Both the position numbers and the translations under genes were made by a program. A stretch of 64,000 bases of DNA. Origin: Rotaria macrura (taxonomy: Eukaryota > Rotifera > Eurotatoria > Philodinida > Philodinidae). Positions 1-12,113 of this stretch are shown here, in pieces. Location: assembly GCA_900239685.1 (NCBI GenBank), contig OENT01000281.1, positions 78,183-142,182 of the forward strand, written 5' to 3'. Numbering within the stretch: the first letter of the stretch is position 1; each line of letters begins with the position of its first letter. Below the pieces are notes generated by a model. The model ran no database searches. It was not told where the DNA came from and was given only the letters and a program-made list of their open reading frames with translations.

Positions 1-2700
1 CAGAAAATATCTCCAGAGGAAAAACTCGATACTCTTACAATATGACTTCTTCATTGATCAATTTAATTCAACTAAAATTTCCGAAGAAAAAATTTCTATT
101 TCGACAAATTATGACTTTTATTAAACGAAGAAGATTCAAATAAAAATAACTTCTAAGAAAGAAATAACTTCACCAATAGAATCTCATATGAAGAAATAAG
201 TATATTTTTAAATAGAACAACTAATTAGTTGGTTCACGAAGTGAACTTAATATCTTCGATACGAGTACGTAGGTAAAACATGTGGGAAAAAAGACACTTT
301 GCATAAGACGTTTAACAATTAAAAAAAAATAACTGATTATATATGCATGTCGAACACGAGAAACATTTTTAATGCCATGATCCTTTCAATTCTAACAATG
401 AAACATTATAAGTTGGAATCAACATAAACTGATTTTTTTTTTGAAGTATAAGATGAATTTCTCAGACAATGTTGGTTATATGTAAACTTGTTCATAATAC
501 GAAAGTAGAAGAAATATAATTTTCTTATTTTCTACCGGTAGAAATAGTGCAATTTGAGCTAGTGAGAATTTAATTGGATTCTTGTTAAGAGAATCTGAGA
601 TGTTTATAAAAACAATAATTGAATTAGTTTCTTTTGTCTAAATAGATAAATAGAGTATGAAAAATTGGCATCAAAGCATTCATTCGTAAAATTAGAAACA
701 CTTCGTTACTGAATAACGACTAATTAAAAAAAAACATTCCATCATGATATCTTCATCTTCAAACACAAAAATCGTTTTGAATATAAATGAATTTCATGTG
801 AAGAGAAAATTCTAGTGGAATCAATTCAATAGTGCATCCATCAGACTTTTTGATTTGATTCGACGGACAAATTTTGTTCAATTAGTTCAATGGTAGTTAC
901 TATGTAATGCCAATACTAAAGATCGATCTGAGACCTGGATGACTTCAGATGAATTGCAACATGATACATCCGAATGGCATTTCGTGACCTAGATTTCGAC
1001 AGAATTTTCTTTGACATTATAACAATCCGATAGGACTCTTGTCACATCCGATTGTTGTAATTATTCTCCTTGATAAAATAAATTTAGCTATACATAAATG
1101 AGACTAGATCTTGATTTAAGGTTAGCTTGACTATAGAAGAGAATCATGGGCTCTTTGTTAAGTTTTGCCTCGTTAACATTTCATACACAAGTTACAGCCA
1201 AAATTCTCTGTAATCTATCAACAAACGACTATTAAATTAAGAAGTCATCATGGATCATTTTTTGACAGATGACTAGTTATAATAGACGCTTTTTTTACTA
1301 GCAGGAAAATCCTACTAGTAAATAGGATCTATCAGAAATAGAATAATTGCAGAAAAATGCGGATTTTTAAGGTCACACAGTACTAATCAGTCAGTTTTGA
1401 CTCCAATTGTTTCATAGAATGATTTTTCAACGTCTCAATTTTGTCATTCTTCTAAAACATTTTCCCAACGAGTTGCGATATGCTCATTTCAAGATATTGC
1501 GAACACCCCCCCAACACGAAAATGATTGATCTATGCAAATGAAAAAGTCATGAATTTCATTCGACCTTTTGTGAAAATCATTTCGTTCTATTCTATAATA
1601 CATATCGTAGCTTGAATGAGTACTTAGAATGAGTACATAGAATGATCTGATTTTTTTTATTAGCTTGCGGTTTAATGATTGCTCTGCAAAACGCCTCGGA
1701 GCCATTTGACCTCGATACGATTTAACATACATTCAAAATGATCATTTTTTGCACGGGTTGCGAATGACTTAGAGAGATTAAAGTATAAATGAGATATTTG
1801 ATGGAATAGAATGAAACAAGTGAAACAGTGCCATGAGATATTATTTTCACTCTATCTCATAATAAATCTCTGAAGGTTATATTTAATATGCACAAAATAG
1901 AATAATATTTAACATCATGAAAACGCCAGTGAAAATCTCTCTACGGAACATCTACGATATTTATGTGTTACCAAGATTCAGCTTCTCGGGATTAAAAAAT
2001 AATGCTATGAATATGAAAAGATTTTTTTTTCTTTTGTAACTCGAAAAATGACGTTACATGGAAAAATTCTCAGTGCTTACTACTACAAGCGTTTGGAATT
2101 ATATTACCGATCGGGGTAGACTAAAAAACCGAATATAGTTAAAAACAGTACTAGCTCTAAAAGTTCTAGTGTAAATAAATAAACACGAGCTTATTTTTCA
2201 TTAGTAGTAGTAGTAGTAGTAGTACTTATACTAGTGATGGTGGCACCAACAATGCCAGTTTGACCATCAACATCCATTTTCATCAATACAAATTATTTGT
2301 GCATCAGTAAAATTAGGATCAACATCACTAGTATCGAATAGAATTTTTCTTAGCATTATCCAAGTAACATGTTTACCAAGGTTAACGATATGATAAGGGA
2401 TGTATGTACCGAGACTAAAAATTTGGCTTTCCATTTTTTTGCAAAATCAAGACTCAATTTTGAAGACTCAGGGCTGAGAAAGTTCTTGCTGTTCCAGAGA
2501 ACACATTTTTCTACAAAATGTGCTGGAGGCGAGATTAATGCGACTTACGCTTAAAGTTTTATTTCAATTCTCCTAAAAGCTATAAAACCGAGACCAAGAC
2601 TCTCGGTCTTGGCTTTAGGGCTTCCGATAAAACTGCAATAAGACTTGACCCATTAGTCACATCAATCACACCTACATCTCATTTTGTAGAAAAATGTTTG
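1..2700. other. Gene-free stretch with short hairpin and (AGT)n
   Basis: I see no coding region with family resemblance or with spliceable exon structure here; the longest open frames are 60-82 codons and lack any recognisable motif. It holds a 29-nt near-perfect hairpin at 1294-1322, a short (AGT)n microsatellite near 2205-2225 and a small GC-richer hairpin near 2590-2620 (CCAAGAC / GTCTTGG arms). Confidence 0.6.
1294..1322. repeat. Short inverted repeat
   Basis: The arms TTTACTAGCAGGA and TCCTACTAGTAAA pair at 12 of 13 positions around a 3-nt centre. No coding context; function unknown. Confidence 0.6.
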
Positions 2701-2711
2701 CTCTACAAGCA

Positions 2712-3216
2712 GGGGTGAAACAAATCTTGAATGGATTTGGGATTTGGCACCAAGTCTCTGAGGTTTGGACTTGGATTTGGTTTTGATTTCTGGATTTGTG
2801 CTATGGCTAGAACTGAGTTCCCAGCTGTGGATTTCGTCTGGATTTGGATCACAAGATTATTTATATTACTTTTTTGAGCTTAGATTTGGGATTCGGGGTT
2901 GGTGATACGTTTGGGATTTGGGCTTGTTCTTAGGTTTGGGATTTGTTTTGAATCGAACATGAGTCAAACTTTGCTTTCGTACTTCACTGAAATCGAATCT
3001 CAATCCCAAATCCAAACCATAAATCTATACCAAATCTAAACAATTTTATATCAACCATTGAGGCTTGAGATTCTTTTCTCCCTTCTGAGACTTTATCTTG
3101 AAAATTCTCATCAGATTGGGATAATTTAAGATCAAACTCAAATCCAAATCTCAGCTGAGAACAAATCCAAATCTATTTGAACCAAATCCCAAGGCTTTGG
3201 ATTTGTTGCACCGCTA
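2712..3216. mobile_element. Foldback-type non-autonomous DNA transposon
   Basis: The element is about 505 bp. Its ends are inverted: the left end begins GGGGTGAAACAAATC and the right end, reverse complemented, reads TAGCGGTGCAACAAATC. The same 10-mer TCTACAAGCA flanks both sides (2702-2711 and 3217-3226), as a target-site duplication would. Inside, the motif GGATTTGG recurs many times in degenerate form on the left half and as its reverse complement on the right half, so the whole element can fold back. It codes for nothing visible. A 9-11 bp duplication is what Mutator-like elements make, so a MULE-type origin is my inference; other foldback families are possible. Confidence 0.72.
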
Positions 3217-3583
3217 TCTACAAGCATGCATGTTAATTAAAATTGCACCACATTCCTTAGCAAGAAACGAACATCAAGAAAAGTGGGAAAAACCGAGAAA
3301 TACTCGGTACATTCCTAAACATGACTGCAATTCACATTTCGGATAACTAATTTGAGAACAATGTTTAATTAAACAATACGACAATACAAAGAATTCTGCC
3401 AATGATGGTTATACAGTGTGATTGTTAGTTACCAGAACATAAACACTTCAAAATCAAACTATATACCATTCGATAGCCCATTCGACGCGCCACTGTATGG
3501 TAGTATTACTGTTGGCTGAAAGTCCATATCAGGATCCGCATAGTTTGAATACTGCGCATCTGTATCAAAAGATGCATTTTTGA

Positions 3584-4050
3584 ATCGTATTGGACTAATT
3601 TTTCTCATCATAATTACGCTTTTGATCAAAACAAATGGCATATTCGGAATCGGCATACAAAACCGAGTCGATGCGTATGTTTTTCAAAATATTTGGAGAA
3701 CGTTTATTTTCGTCGAAAAAATCAGCTGGGGTCACACTCAGGGATACGTGAAAAAGCGAAATCGATGAAAATCTCGCTCTGAATGTGAACAACGACGTCT
3801 AGACCTTTATGATGCTATTAAATGCCAAAATAACAGGTGGTTAAATAAAAAAACTGGATTCTCACTGAATTTAGTTTTTAACATATCCCGGAGGGGACCC
3901 AACTCAATTTTTCGACCCCAACAAAGGCTCTCCAAATATTGTGAAAAACATACACATCGACTCAGTTTCGTATGCTGATTCCGAATATGCCGTTTATTTT
4001 GATCGAAATTGTAATTGTTATGAAAAAAATCAGTCTAATACCTATATTCG
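3584..4050. repeat. Inverted repeat pair (arms of about 165 bp)
   Basis: The left arm (about 3584-3755) and the reverse complement of the right arm (about 3888-4050) align along their length with roughly 75-80% identity by eye, including a core ATTCGGAATC(A/G)GCATAC followed by GAGTCGAT. The spacer is about 130 bp. A third, partial copy of the core lies at 26750-26780 inside a teneurin intron, so this is a dispersed family and not a local accident. Open frames in the arms are products of the repeat; I do not call them genes. Confidence 0.68.
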
Positions 4051-4123
4051 ATGAGTTGTTCCTAGAAACCAACTTGGATCTCTGTAATTTGAACTTGTAA
4101 AAAGTTTTAATTGTTACTTCCAG

Positions 4124-4529
4124 TCATTCTCGCTTATGCTCAGTCTAACTGGTGTATCAAATGTGCGAAAAAAAATGTTATCCAAGAACCGCAGAAACCG
4201 AGTGGATTCACCTATCTCACAATGCAATTTTATGTGAGATTTCTGAAATTAGGATTTTTCCTACGAATTCAGCTGATCTCGTCTCACAAAAAGACTTTTG
4301 GTCTAATTTATTGACTCAAGTTGAATATTTTCGGATATTCATCCATCGTTTCTCCCACTAAGTAAGTAGTATAAATTACAATCTAGATTTGATTGACTTT
4401 TAATTCTCATTTCAGTACTTCATACCAATAATTCCAGTTTGTAAACAATTGAAACTAGGCAACAATGTTTATGATAGTGTTTGCGTATTCTACAACGATT
4501 CGAACTTGATGCCAGTGAATCTTACAATG
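4124..4529 (+). pseudogene. Possible decayed cysteine-bearing gene, two exon-like pieces
   Basis: Two exon-like pieces are bounded by good splice signals. The first runs from an acceptor ending at 4123 to a GTAAGT donor at 4362. The second is 4416-4529, open for 38 codons between a strong TTTCAG acceptor and a GTGAGT donor. The first starts like the end of a signal peptide followed by SNWCIKCAKK, and the second carries PVCKQ and VCVFYND. The first piece is interrupted: every frame has a stop before its donor, and two overlapping frames (ending 4314 and 4361) look like halves of one frame with a shift between them. Spaced cysteines after a leader recall small secreted or Ly6-type proteins, but I cannot assign a family. 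It may also be chance. Confidence 0.25.
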
Positions 4530-4989
4530 GTGAGTTCAGTTATTTTTTTGAACAGCATCCTTCAATAAACTTAATAGTTTGGGCTTTGATATGAATATCT
4601 TCTGTTGACATCATTCGACTGGGAAGCCATTCGAGCTGTAATCTTTTCAGCTTCAGAAAAACATCTCGACAAACTCAATCTGAAATATTCCATTTTTATT
4701 GAGAAAATTATTTTTATTTCTCTGAAAAAATAACTAACTGAATTATTGTTAAAAATAGACTGAAGATAATAAAACCTTTCATGGTTCGAAGAAAGACAAA
4801 TTCGATAAAAAAAAAATGGTTTCGTATACAAATCGGCAAGCTCTATTCGTTTCATGTTGCTCGTTCAGTCCCTTCGGTGAAAGATGCATGGATTGAAAGT
4901 AAAATGTGAACTGTCTGGTAACTGACATCTATCTAATTCAGTTAATATTAACAATGACAGTTGAAAATCTCACTGCAGAATTTATTTCT

Positions 4990-7900
4990 TACTCATGTTC
5001 ATACAAAAAACATAATTAACTGATCAGAGATGTATATTAGCATTTTAAAAACATGAATAATAGTAGAACTTTCGTTTCCACTGACGTGAGAGCGATTCGT
5101 TGCATATTTTTCTTTGTAACACATCGTAATCCGGAAGATCGTTTCGTCCACGGTAGAAAGTGTATTTGCGTGTTTCAGATATCGATTGAATAAAATTCGC
5201 CGATTTCTATCTGTTAGTATCTTTAGTTCGTTTGACATATCAGTGAATTCGTTTTCTTTTAGCGAAGTCAAAAACCATTATATTGAATAATATACGTCCT
5301 CCCCCATCCCAGTATATTATTTTAGAAAATAATCGAATCTAGTCCAGCGATATTATAATACACATCATAGAACGAAAACAATGATATCAACGTGCAATAA
5401 AAAGAAAATTATATTGAAATGATAGAAATCCTCATGATTGGATTTCGTTCTCTTTTTTATTCAGTAAATTGTCTTCAGTCATGTAAATATGACATTTTTA
5501 GTGTGGTTATATATTACACATTCTCCGTTAATGTGTCATGAATATACATGCTTCATTGATCATATGTGACAATCGAAAGCATTTATTCTTACGGGGTCAT
5601 TCTTTCATAGAGTCTACTAGTATTCGATGATCTGCAAAAATTGTATGATGAACAAAATTTAACTACAGGAATGTCTCGTACTCGTTACTGTGCTTATTTT
5701 GAGCAAGTCTGATTTGTATTCGTGTTTGAATATGTTTATTGAAACATTTAACATTCAATAATTCGGATGCAATCGTTTTATTACTGTTATATTGTCTATA
5801 TCAAATTGTGAGTATGTAAGTGCAAACTAAGATGTGCAGAGACTAAAAGTATGCGTCTAGTATTTTTTTTGTTTTGGTTTCATATGTCGTAATAGTATGA
5901 CTATTGAAAATATGATACGATATAATTGAAAATATGAGATGATGACTTCCTATTTACTCCCACTCTCAATTTATGACAATCATTAATTTTTTGAATATGA
6001 ATATATCTTTTAAAAACATCTCCAAAACTATACGTCTCTATCTAACTTAATTAATATGGGATTGAAAAGAATCCTGGATTAAACCCTTGAATAACTATAG
6101 TAGTGACTTTGTATTATTTTCCAGATTGAGACAGATCTGATGCCGTAGAAATTCCGATCTATTACAACGATAACAACGTCGAACTGTTTCAGTGTAGCAC
6201 ACTTCTTGCAATTAATTACTAATAATATAACTGACATCTTAGACGAGATTAATGGCAGACAATTATTAACACCCCCCGTTTTCCGGTTCATTGTGTGTCT
6301 GAAGTCAGGTAATATTATTCATTTAGTTAATGAATCAAATAAAATACTCCGACATCAAATCCCGAGGGTAGAAAAGTTTTCGCTTATTACTCATTTTTTA
6401 TGCTTCATCGACATTGTTCATCGTGGAATATGTCTCGAAGATAATGAATATTATTATATACTTCGAAAGATTCATGGTATATTAAACGTGAAAAATTTAT
6501 TCAACTTTTTGAAATAACTAGATTTATCTTGTTGTACTAGCTTTATCAAAATGTTCGTACAATGATAAACAATTACTTTTCATATCATTTGATTGTCTTG
6601 AAAACACGAGATTTTCTTCAATTTCGCCTGTATTTGTTCATATTTTTGTTAATTTCTTTCTCGTATGACTCTCCTATTATTCATTAATTCTTTTACGTAA
6701 ATTTGAATTCGAACTGAAAATACAAACATTAAATCAGTAGGTAGTTCTTGCCCTGGAATGTAAATACTATATAAGATGACACTTGCTAATCACATACAGT
6801 CTTCTTCTGCAAACATTTGACATTAGTTTAAAATAAAGTCTGTCAACCAAAATGGGAAGTTTTTCATGAAAAGGTGCCCTTTATTTTTTCAATTGAAAGT
6901 GAATACTATCCTGTTGATCAAATGGGAAAAATTCATGCCAAAGAAACAAAGAGAAACAACCCGTACAATGTGATGGGAAGCTATTTAAATCTTGTAAAAA
7001 TATCCTGATCAATCAATCAAAATCTTTGAAAACAAAATAACAGAACATTGAAAATAGATTAACTGATTCCTGTCATATCATAAGAATCATATATGGTGAC
7101 AATTTATTTCAGACAAGGTTTTTTAAACGCTTTGAATTCCAATACGTTGACTTTTGATTCTTTCATAAGTGTACAACATCATACTATGTCACTTTTTCAA
7201 CATTCCAACGATACTGCCAAGTCAGTCAGATACACTAAAGTTCAAATCAACATCACAACCTAACTTGATCCATCCAATGAATATATGAAGTGAACGAGTA
7301 TGCCATTCAACACTGATATTTTTCACCTGTGTCCAATAGAAAATTCATAATCATAATTAGAATGGTATCACTAGCTAGTGATTTCAAATATTCAAGAGCA
7401 CGATTTATGGTTTTTGAGTCATTTTTTAGCATTAAAAAAACCACTCAATCATTTGGATTGTTCGAAATTTTGCTCATATTTATAATAATTTATTCCGTTG
7501 ATCGCCTTTGTTAGTAGTGACAATATAGATAATTTTAGTTGACGATGGCACATCGATGAACAATCATCAAGTTCGGTCATTTTTAAAAAACGTAGAGGTA
7601 TTCCCTAACTGACATGAATTCATAGACTAAACCTGACGAGGCAGACTTATTCCCGGATTTTTATGTTATAGAAAAAAAAAATCTTAATTAAAAAGAAACC
7701 TTCATATAACTCCAAAGGCAGACATTAAGTTGAAAATATTGTGAATCTCTTACATATACGATGAAAGACTACATGTGAAAGACGAATGAACGACGTTTTA
7801 AAAGAGAAATGAAACAATATTTTTTCACTAATGAAAATATTGAAAAATATATTTATTATAAGAGTTCGTAATTCACTTCGTTATCGTACAATAAATTAGT

Positions 7901-8600
7901 TGGAAGGATTTATCAGTATATTTTTTATGAACATTTTGATTGAGAATTGATCGAGATAAAGTTCAATATTTTTCTCTCCATTAAAGTAAATCGAGAAAAC
8001 GTAAAAACCACTTTTCAATTCATTGTCGTTATTCAAACCTATCAACATGAAAAGTTCTATTCAAATGACTCATATATTTTACTGGTTCTCGTTCATTCTG
8101 ACTAATGTTAAAACATTTATTCAAGATTATTCCTGAATTATCAATTCAATTTGAATCAGTGAAACAGAATGAGTATGACGCATGTTCTGGAGAGTACCCG
8201 TATAAGTCAATAAAGTCATTCGTTTTTGCAACTAGCGCCCTCGTTTAATAAGAAATAGAAATGGTTAATCGATGTTGTTGTTTCTAATTATTTTTTGTTC
8301 TGTTCTTTTCTACTTCCAAGTTACTTATCAACAAAGTATACAATCATTGACAACTTTCACTTGCATCGCTTTTCAAACGAAATAACTGTCGTCAAAGTAA
8401 ATTCAATTTATGAAAGTACAACGAGTCATGTTATGATGTCAAAAATTTTTTAACTCCAATATTGATTCGTGTACATAAATCAGATTTTCATAGATTCGAA
8501 TCAGTTCTTGCAATCATTTTCAAGCGACACATGTCTGCATCCCTGTCCGATGAATTCATTCCGCCTGAGTATAATCATGTTCCTAACTAAAGTAAGCGTA
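4990..8600. other. Gene-free stretch
   Basis: No supported gene. Open frames of 60-103 codons (for instance around 4999-5271 minus and 6206-6517 plus) lack family motifs, mostly lack upstream structure and have the hydrophobic composition expected of AT-rich noncoding DNA. The 5' end of nocturnin (leader exon and promoter) should lie in the right-hand part, near 8200-8600, but I could not fix it. Confidence 0.5.
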
Positions 8601-8624
8601 TGTTTCATTTTCTAAAATTTTTAG

Positions 8625-9755
8625 AGTTCAACAAAACATTTTCTCACCAAGTGTTAAACGGAAATTTATTAGTAATTATTCATTAAAACCTGATGATCAT
8701 ACAATAAACGTATTGCAATGGAATATTCTTGCACAAGGTACATAAGTCTATACGATAAAGAAAAACTCAACTTTTCAAATGTTTCGTCATATATTTAGCA
8801 TTATCCTATCCCGAAGGTAATTTTGTTCGTGTTAAAAATGAAATAGTTGCGTATGAGACTCGTAAATGGCGAATACTTGAACAAATACTTATCCATCAGC
8901 CAGATCTATGTTCACTTCAAGAAATGGATATATACGATTGTTTTCTGAAAGATCAATTATCTAAATACGGGTAAGGAAAACAAAATCGAACGAGACCATA
9001 ATATATTTGTTAGTATTTTATTTTTCGTTTGTTAAGATATACGTGTTATTTTACGCCGAAACCAAACTCAAGATGTCTTTCGTTTGAAGATGACTTGATA
9101 AATTTCAAAGGGCCAGATGGCGTTCTACTATGTTATAAAAATAACAAATTCAAAGAAATTAATCGAGACAAATGGGACTTACCGAACGATGGTCGATTTG
9201 GAAGACAAGTATGTAATTTTCTTGTATTTTTATTATCTTAGAAAAATCTTAACTTACTCATATACTTAGGTATTTTCACTTCTTGAATTAGAATATATTC
9301 CATTATCATCTCCATTAGTATTTATTGGTACACATTTCAAAGCTAAAAAACAATTTGCATCATCGCGTATAAATCAAGCAAATGCATTAATTGCATATTT
9401 GAGTAGTACATGTACACGAAACACAAATGTTATTTTAGCAGGAGATTTCAATGGTGAAACAGACGAACCATTTTACGAGATATTATTGAGATCTGATTTA
9501 AAAAGTGCATATCGAGTTTTGATGAATGGTCATGAACCACCTTATACCACATGGAAATTTAAATCACGAGAAGAAAAACATGAAAAAGAAGAAAGTCGAA
9601 CCATCGATTATATTTTTTATCGATCAGAGAATTTAATACCCATTGCTTATTTAGAATTACCAACAAAAACTGACATAGGTCCCGATGGTTTGCCATCCGC
9701 TAATTATCCGTCTGATCATTTAGCTTTGCAATCAGTATTTCTAATAAAAGCATAG
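8625..9755 (+). CDS. NOCT: Nocturnin (CCR4-like endonuclease/exonuclease/phosphatase fold), 5' end unresolved
   Basis: Nocturnin removes the 2'-phosphate from NADP(H) and belongs to the CCR4-type EEP superfamily. Exons by splice signal: about 8625-8737, 8799-8970, 9037-9208 and 9270-9755, with introns of 61-66 nt. Family motifs occur in order: VLQWNILAQ at the start of the fold, LQEMD with the metal-binding Glu (codon 8921-8923), FTPKP, GPDG, AGDFNGE (catalytic Asp/Asn, Asp codon 9444-9446), EPPYTTWK, TIDYIFY (Asp codon 9606-9608), and YPSDHLAL with the catalytic His (9717-9719). EPPYTTWK and the NYPSDHL ending separate nocturnin from other CCR4 relatives. All expected metal and catalytic residues are present, so it should be active. 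The first exon has no Met, so a leader exon is missing; 8561-8600 offers a Met-containing candidate (MNSFRLS), but its donor does not join in frame with a consensus site. The stop is at 9753-9755. Follistatin lies convergent downstream. Confidence 0.9.
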
Positions 9756-9777
9756 TATCTGCATGCAATTGTTCGTT

Positions 9778-9783
9778 AATAAA
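9778..9783 (+). promoter_or_regulatory. Polyadenylation signal of nocturnin
   Basis: A canonical AATAAA lies 23 nt after the nocturnin stop codon. Confidence 0.6.
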
Positions 9784-10331
9784 TTAATAATTATATTTAT
9801 ATATATATATAAATTGTTCGTATGTATTCTCACATTGTCATGAAAATCAAACAATGTTTTCTTTTAAATATACACTTGGTGGCAACGATTGACAACAAAT
9901 ACCAGAACAAAAAAGGCGAAAAAATCAAATACAAATTACAACAAAAACAAAAAAAGAATGTTTTTTTAATAGTTCTTTTTTTCAATTTTTTTTTGCGTAT
10001 TATTATAATTTTCATCACAGTAAAACAGAAAAGAAAACAGAAAAACAAGTACATGTCGAACTCGAATAATATATTCGTTTAGAAACGATCTGAGTACATG
10101 AAGACGAAACAAATGCACAAAAACAACATTACATAAGAAATGAAGAGGAAAAAAACGAGAACGATAGATAAACATCACCGGTCATGTGTAATAGAGTTTT
10201 ACGAGATCTATCCTCGATTTAATTCCTATTCTTTGCTGATACAAATAAATATATATCGAAGAAACCATAGAAACCATGATTTTTCAATCTCTCATTTCAT
10301 TCTAAAGTTTCAAAAAACAAAAATTGTTTGC
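9784..10331. other. Intergenic 3' regions of two convergent genes
   Basis: This AT-rich spacer lies between the stops of nocturnin (+) and follistatin (-). Overlapping open frames on both strands here are low-complexity lysine- or phenylalanine-rich translations of A/T tracts and are not genes. Confidence 0.6.
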
Positions 10332-12113
10332 CTATATTTCGAAACAAAAAAATTTAACAATACGAATTATCTTACGCATCATGTTCATATTTTTTGGACA
10401 TGTCCCATAATCAATTATATTAATGTAGCGATTTTTGTCACATTGCCCACGTAATAAAGCACAATAATTTTTATATAAATATCCATCATCACCACATGCC
10501 GGTATGTTCATACTACATTCACCGCTATGAGCAAGAAATCGTCGAGAATATTGACAACGAATACAAACTGGACGAGACTGACGAGAATATACACAACGTT
10601 CATATGGTTGACATAAATCTGCTCGACATTTGTCCTCTACGTATTCAAAAGACAACAATTGTAAGGAACAATAATAACGAAAAACAACCGAAACAATTTT
10701 CAAATGCTTACCGCAAGAACCTTTATGTGCTAATTCAGGTGTACGACCTTGAACATCGGGACTAAGACGCATGACACATATGTTTGGATAAGTAACACCA
10801 TTCGTACCACAGACTGGCTCAGGATCTAACGCTGGATTACAATGTTTTTTCGGATAACAAAATGGTTCACCAGTATTTTTAACTAATAAACAAACTGTGT
10901 CATGTGGACATTTCACATTTCGACAATCTTCTATTATTAGAAAAGAAAATTTCAATGCATATTTTTCTCTTAGAAAACTGAACAGAACTCTTACTTTGAC
11001 ATTCTCCGTCATATTTTTTATACAAAGCAGATTGTTGATTAAGACACTTCCATGCTGCCATAGCACATGCAGAACTGAATGTCATATTATTTGATGCGCA
11101 CAACGGTTGTTTATTAGATTTCGTTGTTAATGAATCAGTTACAGTACATGATTCTTCACTACATACGCACATTTCTTCTCCACTTATCCATTGACATTCT
11201 TGCCCAAGACCACAATCAACGTCACACCGTTTTGGTTCAACTATTATATAATATTATGAACTCAATACATAGCTTTTTTTTTCTAATTACTTACTAATTA
11301 TTTCACGACATTGTTCAGCATATGCATATCCATCAAGTTCTTTAAGAGTATCATCCGAATAATATAGACCAGAGCATTGATCTTCATTTACATTTACTTC
11401 ACTAAGATCATAGCACATATCATTGATACGATGATTAAAACAATTGCCAGCTAACACGAAAGAAAACAAAACATTTTATAATTACTTCTACTTTGACCGG
11501 AGTCAACGATATGTTGACCTGAATGTATGTATGTATGTACGTATGAATGTATGTCAACGTTCTGGAAACAGGAAGAAACGAAAAGAGGTGTCCCGTTCTT
11601 TTTTATTTATTCACATCTCTATTGTTCCTTTTTTTTCCAATCAGTAATATATCGGTTTAATGTCTCCTACTTGATCTCATTTCCCTTCACGTTGCGCGCA
11701 GTGTGCCCTTGACCCTCTACTATACATCTTCCTTCACTCATTGTACATTTTGTGACACATATATATACACAAGTACATATATGTCACTCAACGGTCTTGA
11801 ATATCATCAATGTACAAGGGTCTACTCTATCACAATACGGATGAACGACAAAAGGAAGGATAAACGAATGAAGATATAAATCATATCGAATAGATTTATT
11901 CTTTAAATGAAAATTTAGAGAATAAGATAATGAATCATAATCATAATCACAATTCCTTTTTGTTTATAGAAATTGAACAAAAACAAAAAATATTATCCAG
12001 CAACAATAGTAATCATCATGTAACATACCTTGTATAGTGATAAAATATTGATCAAAGAGAATGAGTAATGTTAAAACTGTAATAGAAACGTCGACAAATG
12101 ATTGAGAGGTCAT
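10332..12113 (-). CDS. FST: Follistatin (secreted activin/BMP antagonist)
   Basis: Follistatin binds and neutralises activins and some BMPs outside the cell. I join five exons (minus strand): 12113-12029, 11450-11295, 11240-10995, 10930-10712 and 10636-10332. The sum is 1011 nt (336 residues plus stop) with all junctions in frame and GT..AG. Human follistatin isoforms are similar in length (317-344). Residues 1-29 are a signal peptide with a hydrophobic core. The mature start GNCF matches the family's N-terminal domain (GNCW in vertebrates). Three follistatin domains follow (about 83-162, 163-235 and 237-312). Each has a short EGF-like half (KRCDVDCGLGQEC, DCRNVKC, DKCRADLCQ) and a Kazal half (for example VCGTNGVTY, ACGDDGYLY). 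Each exon boundary from exon 3 on sits at a domain border, as in vertebrate FST. The C-terminal tail is short and basic-hydrophobic, unlike the acidic tail of the long human isoform. A CRE/ETS pair lies about 1 kb upstream. Confidence 0.92.

Noticed and set aside
3459-3792. Overlapping frames of 62-65 codons
   Set aside because: They lie in the left arm of the inverted repeat and reflect repeat sequence.
6206-6517. 103-codon plus-strand frame
   Set aside because: No recognisable motif, no flanking exon structure, hydrophobic AT-driven composition.
9822-10178. Open frames of 70-86 codons on both strands
   Set aside because: Lys- and Phe-rich products of A/T tracts between the convergent 3' ends of nocturnin and follistatin; no motif.
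10140-10765. Plus-strand frames opposite follistatin
   Set aside because: Antisense shadows of the follistatin exons, which carry clear cysteine patterns on the minus strand.
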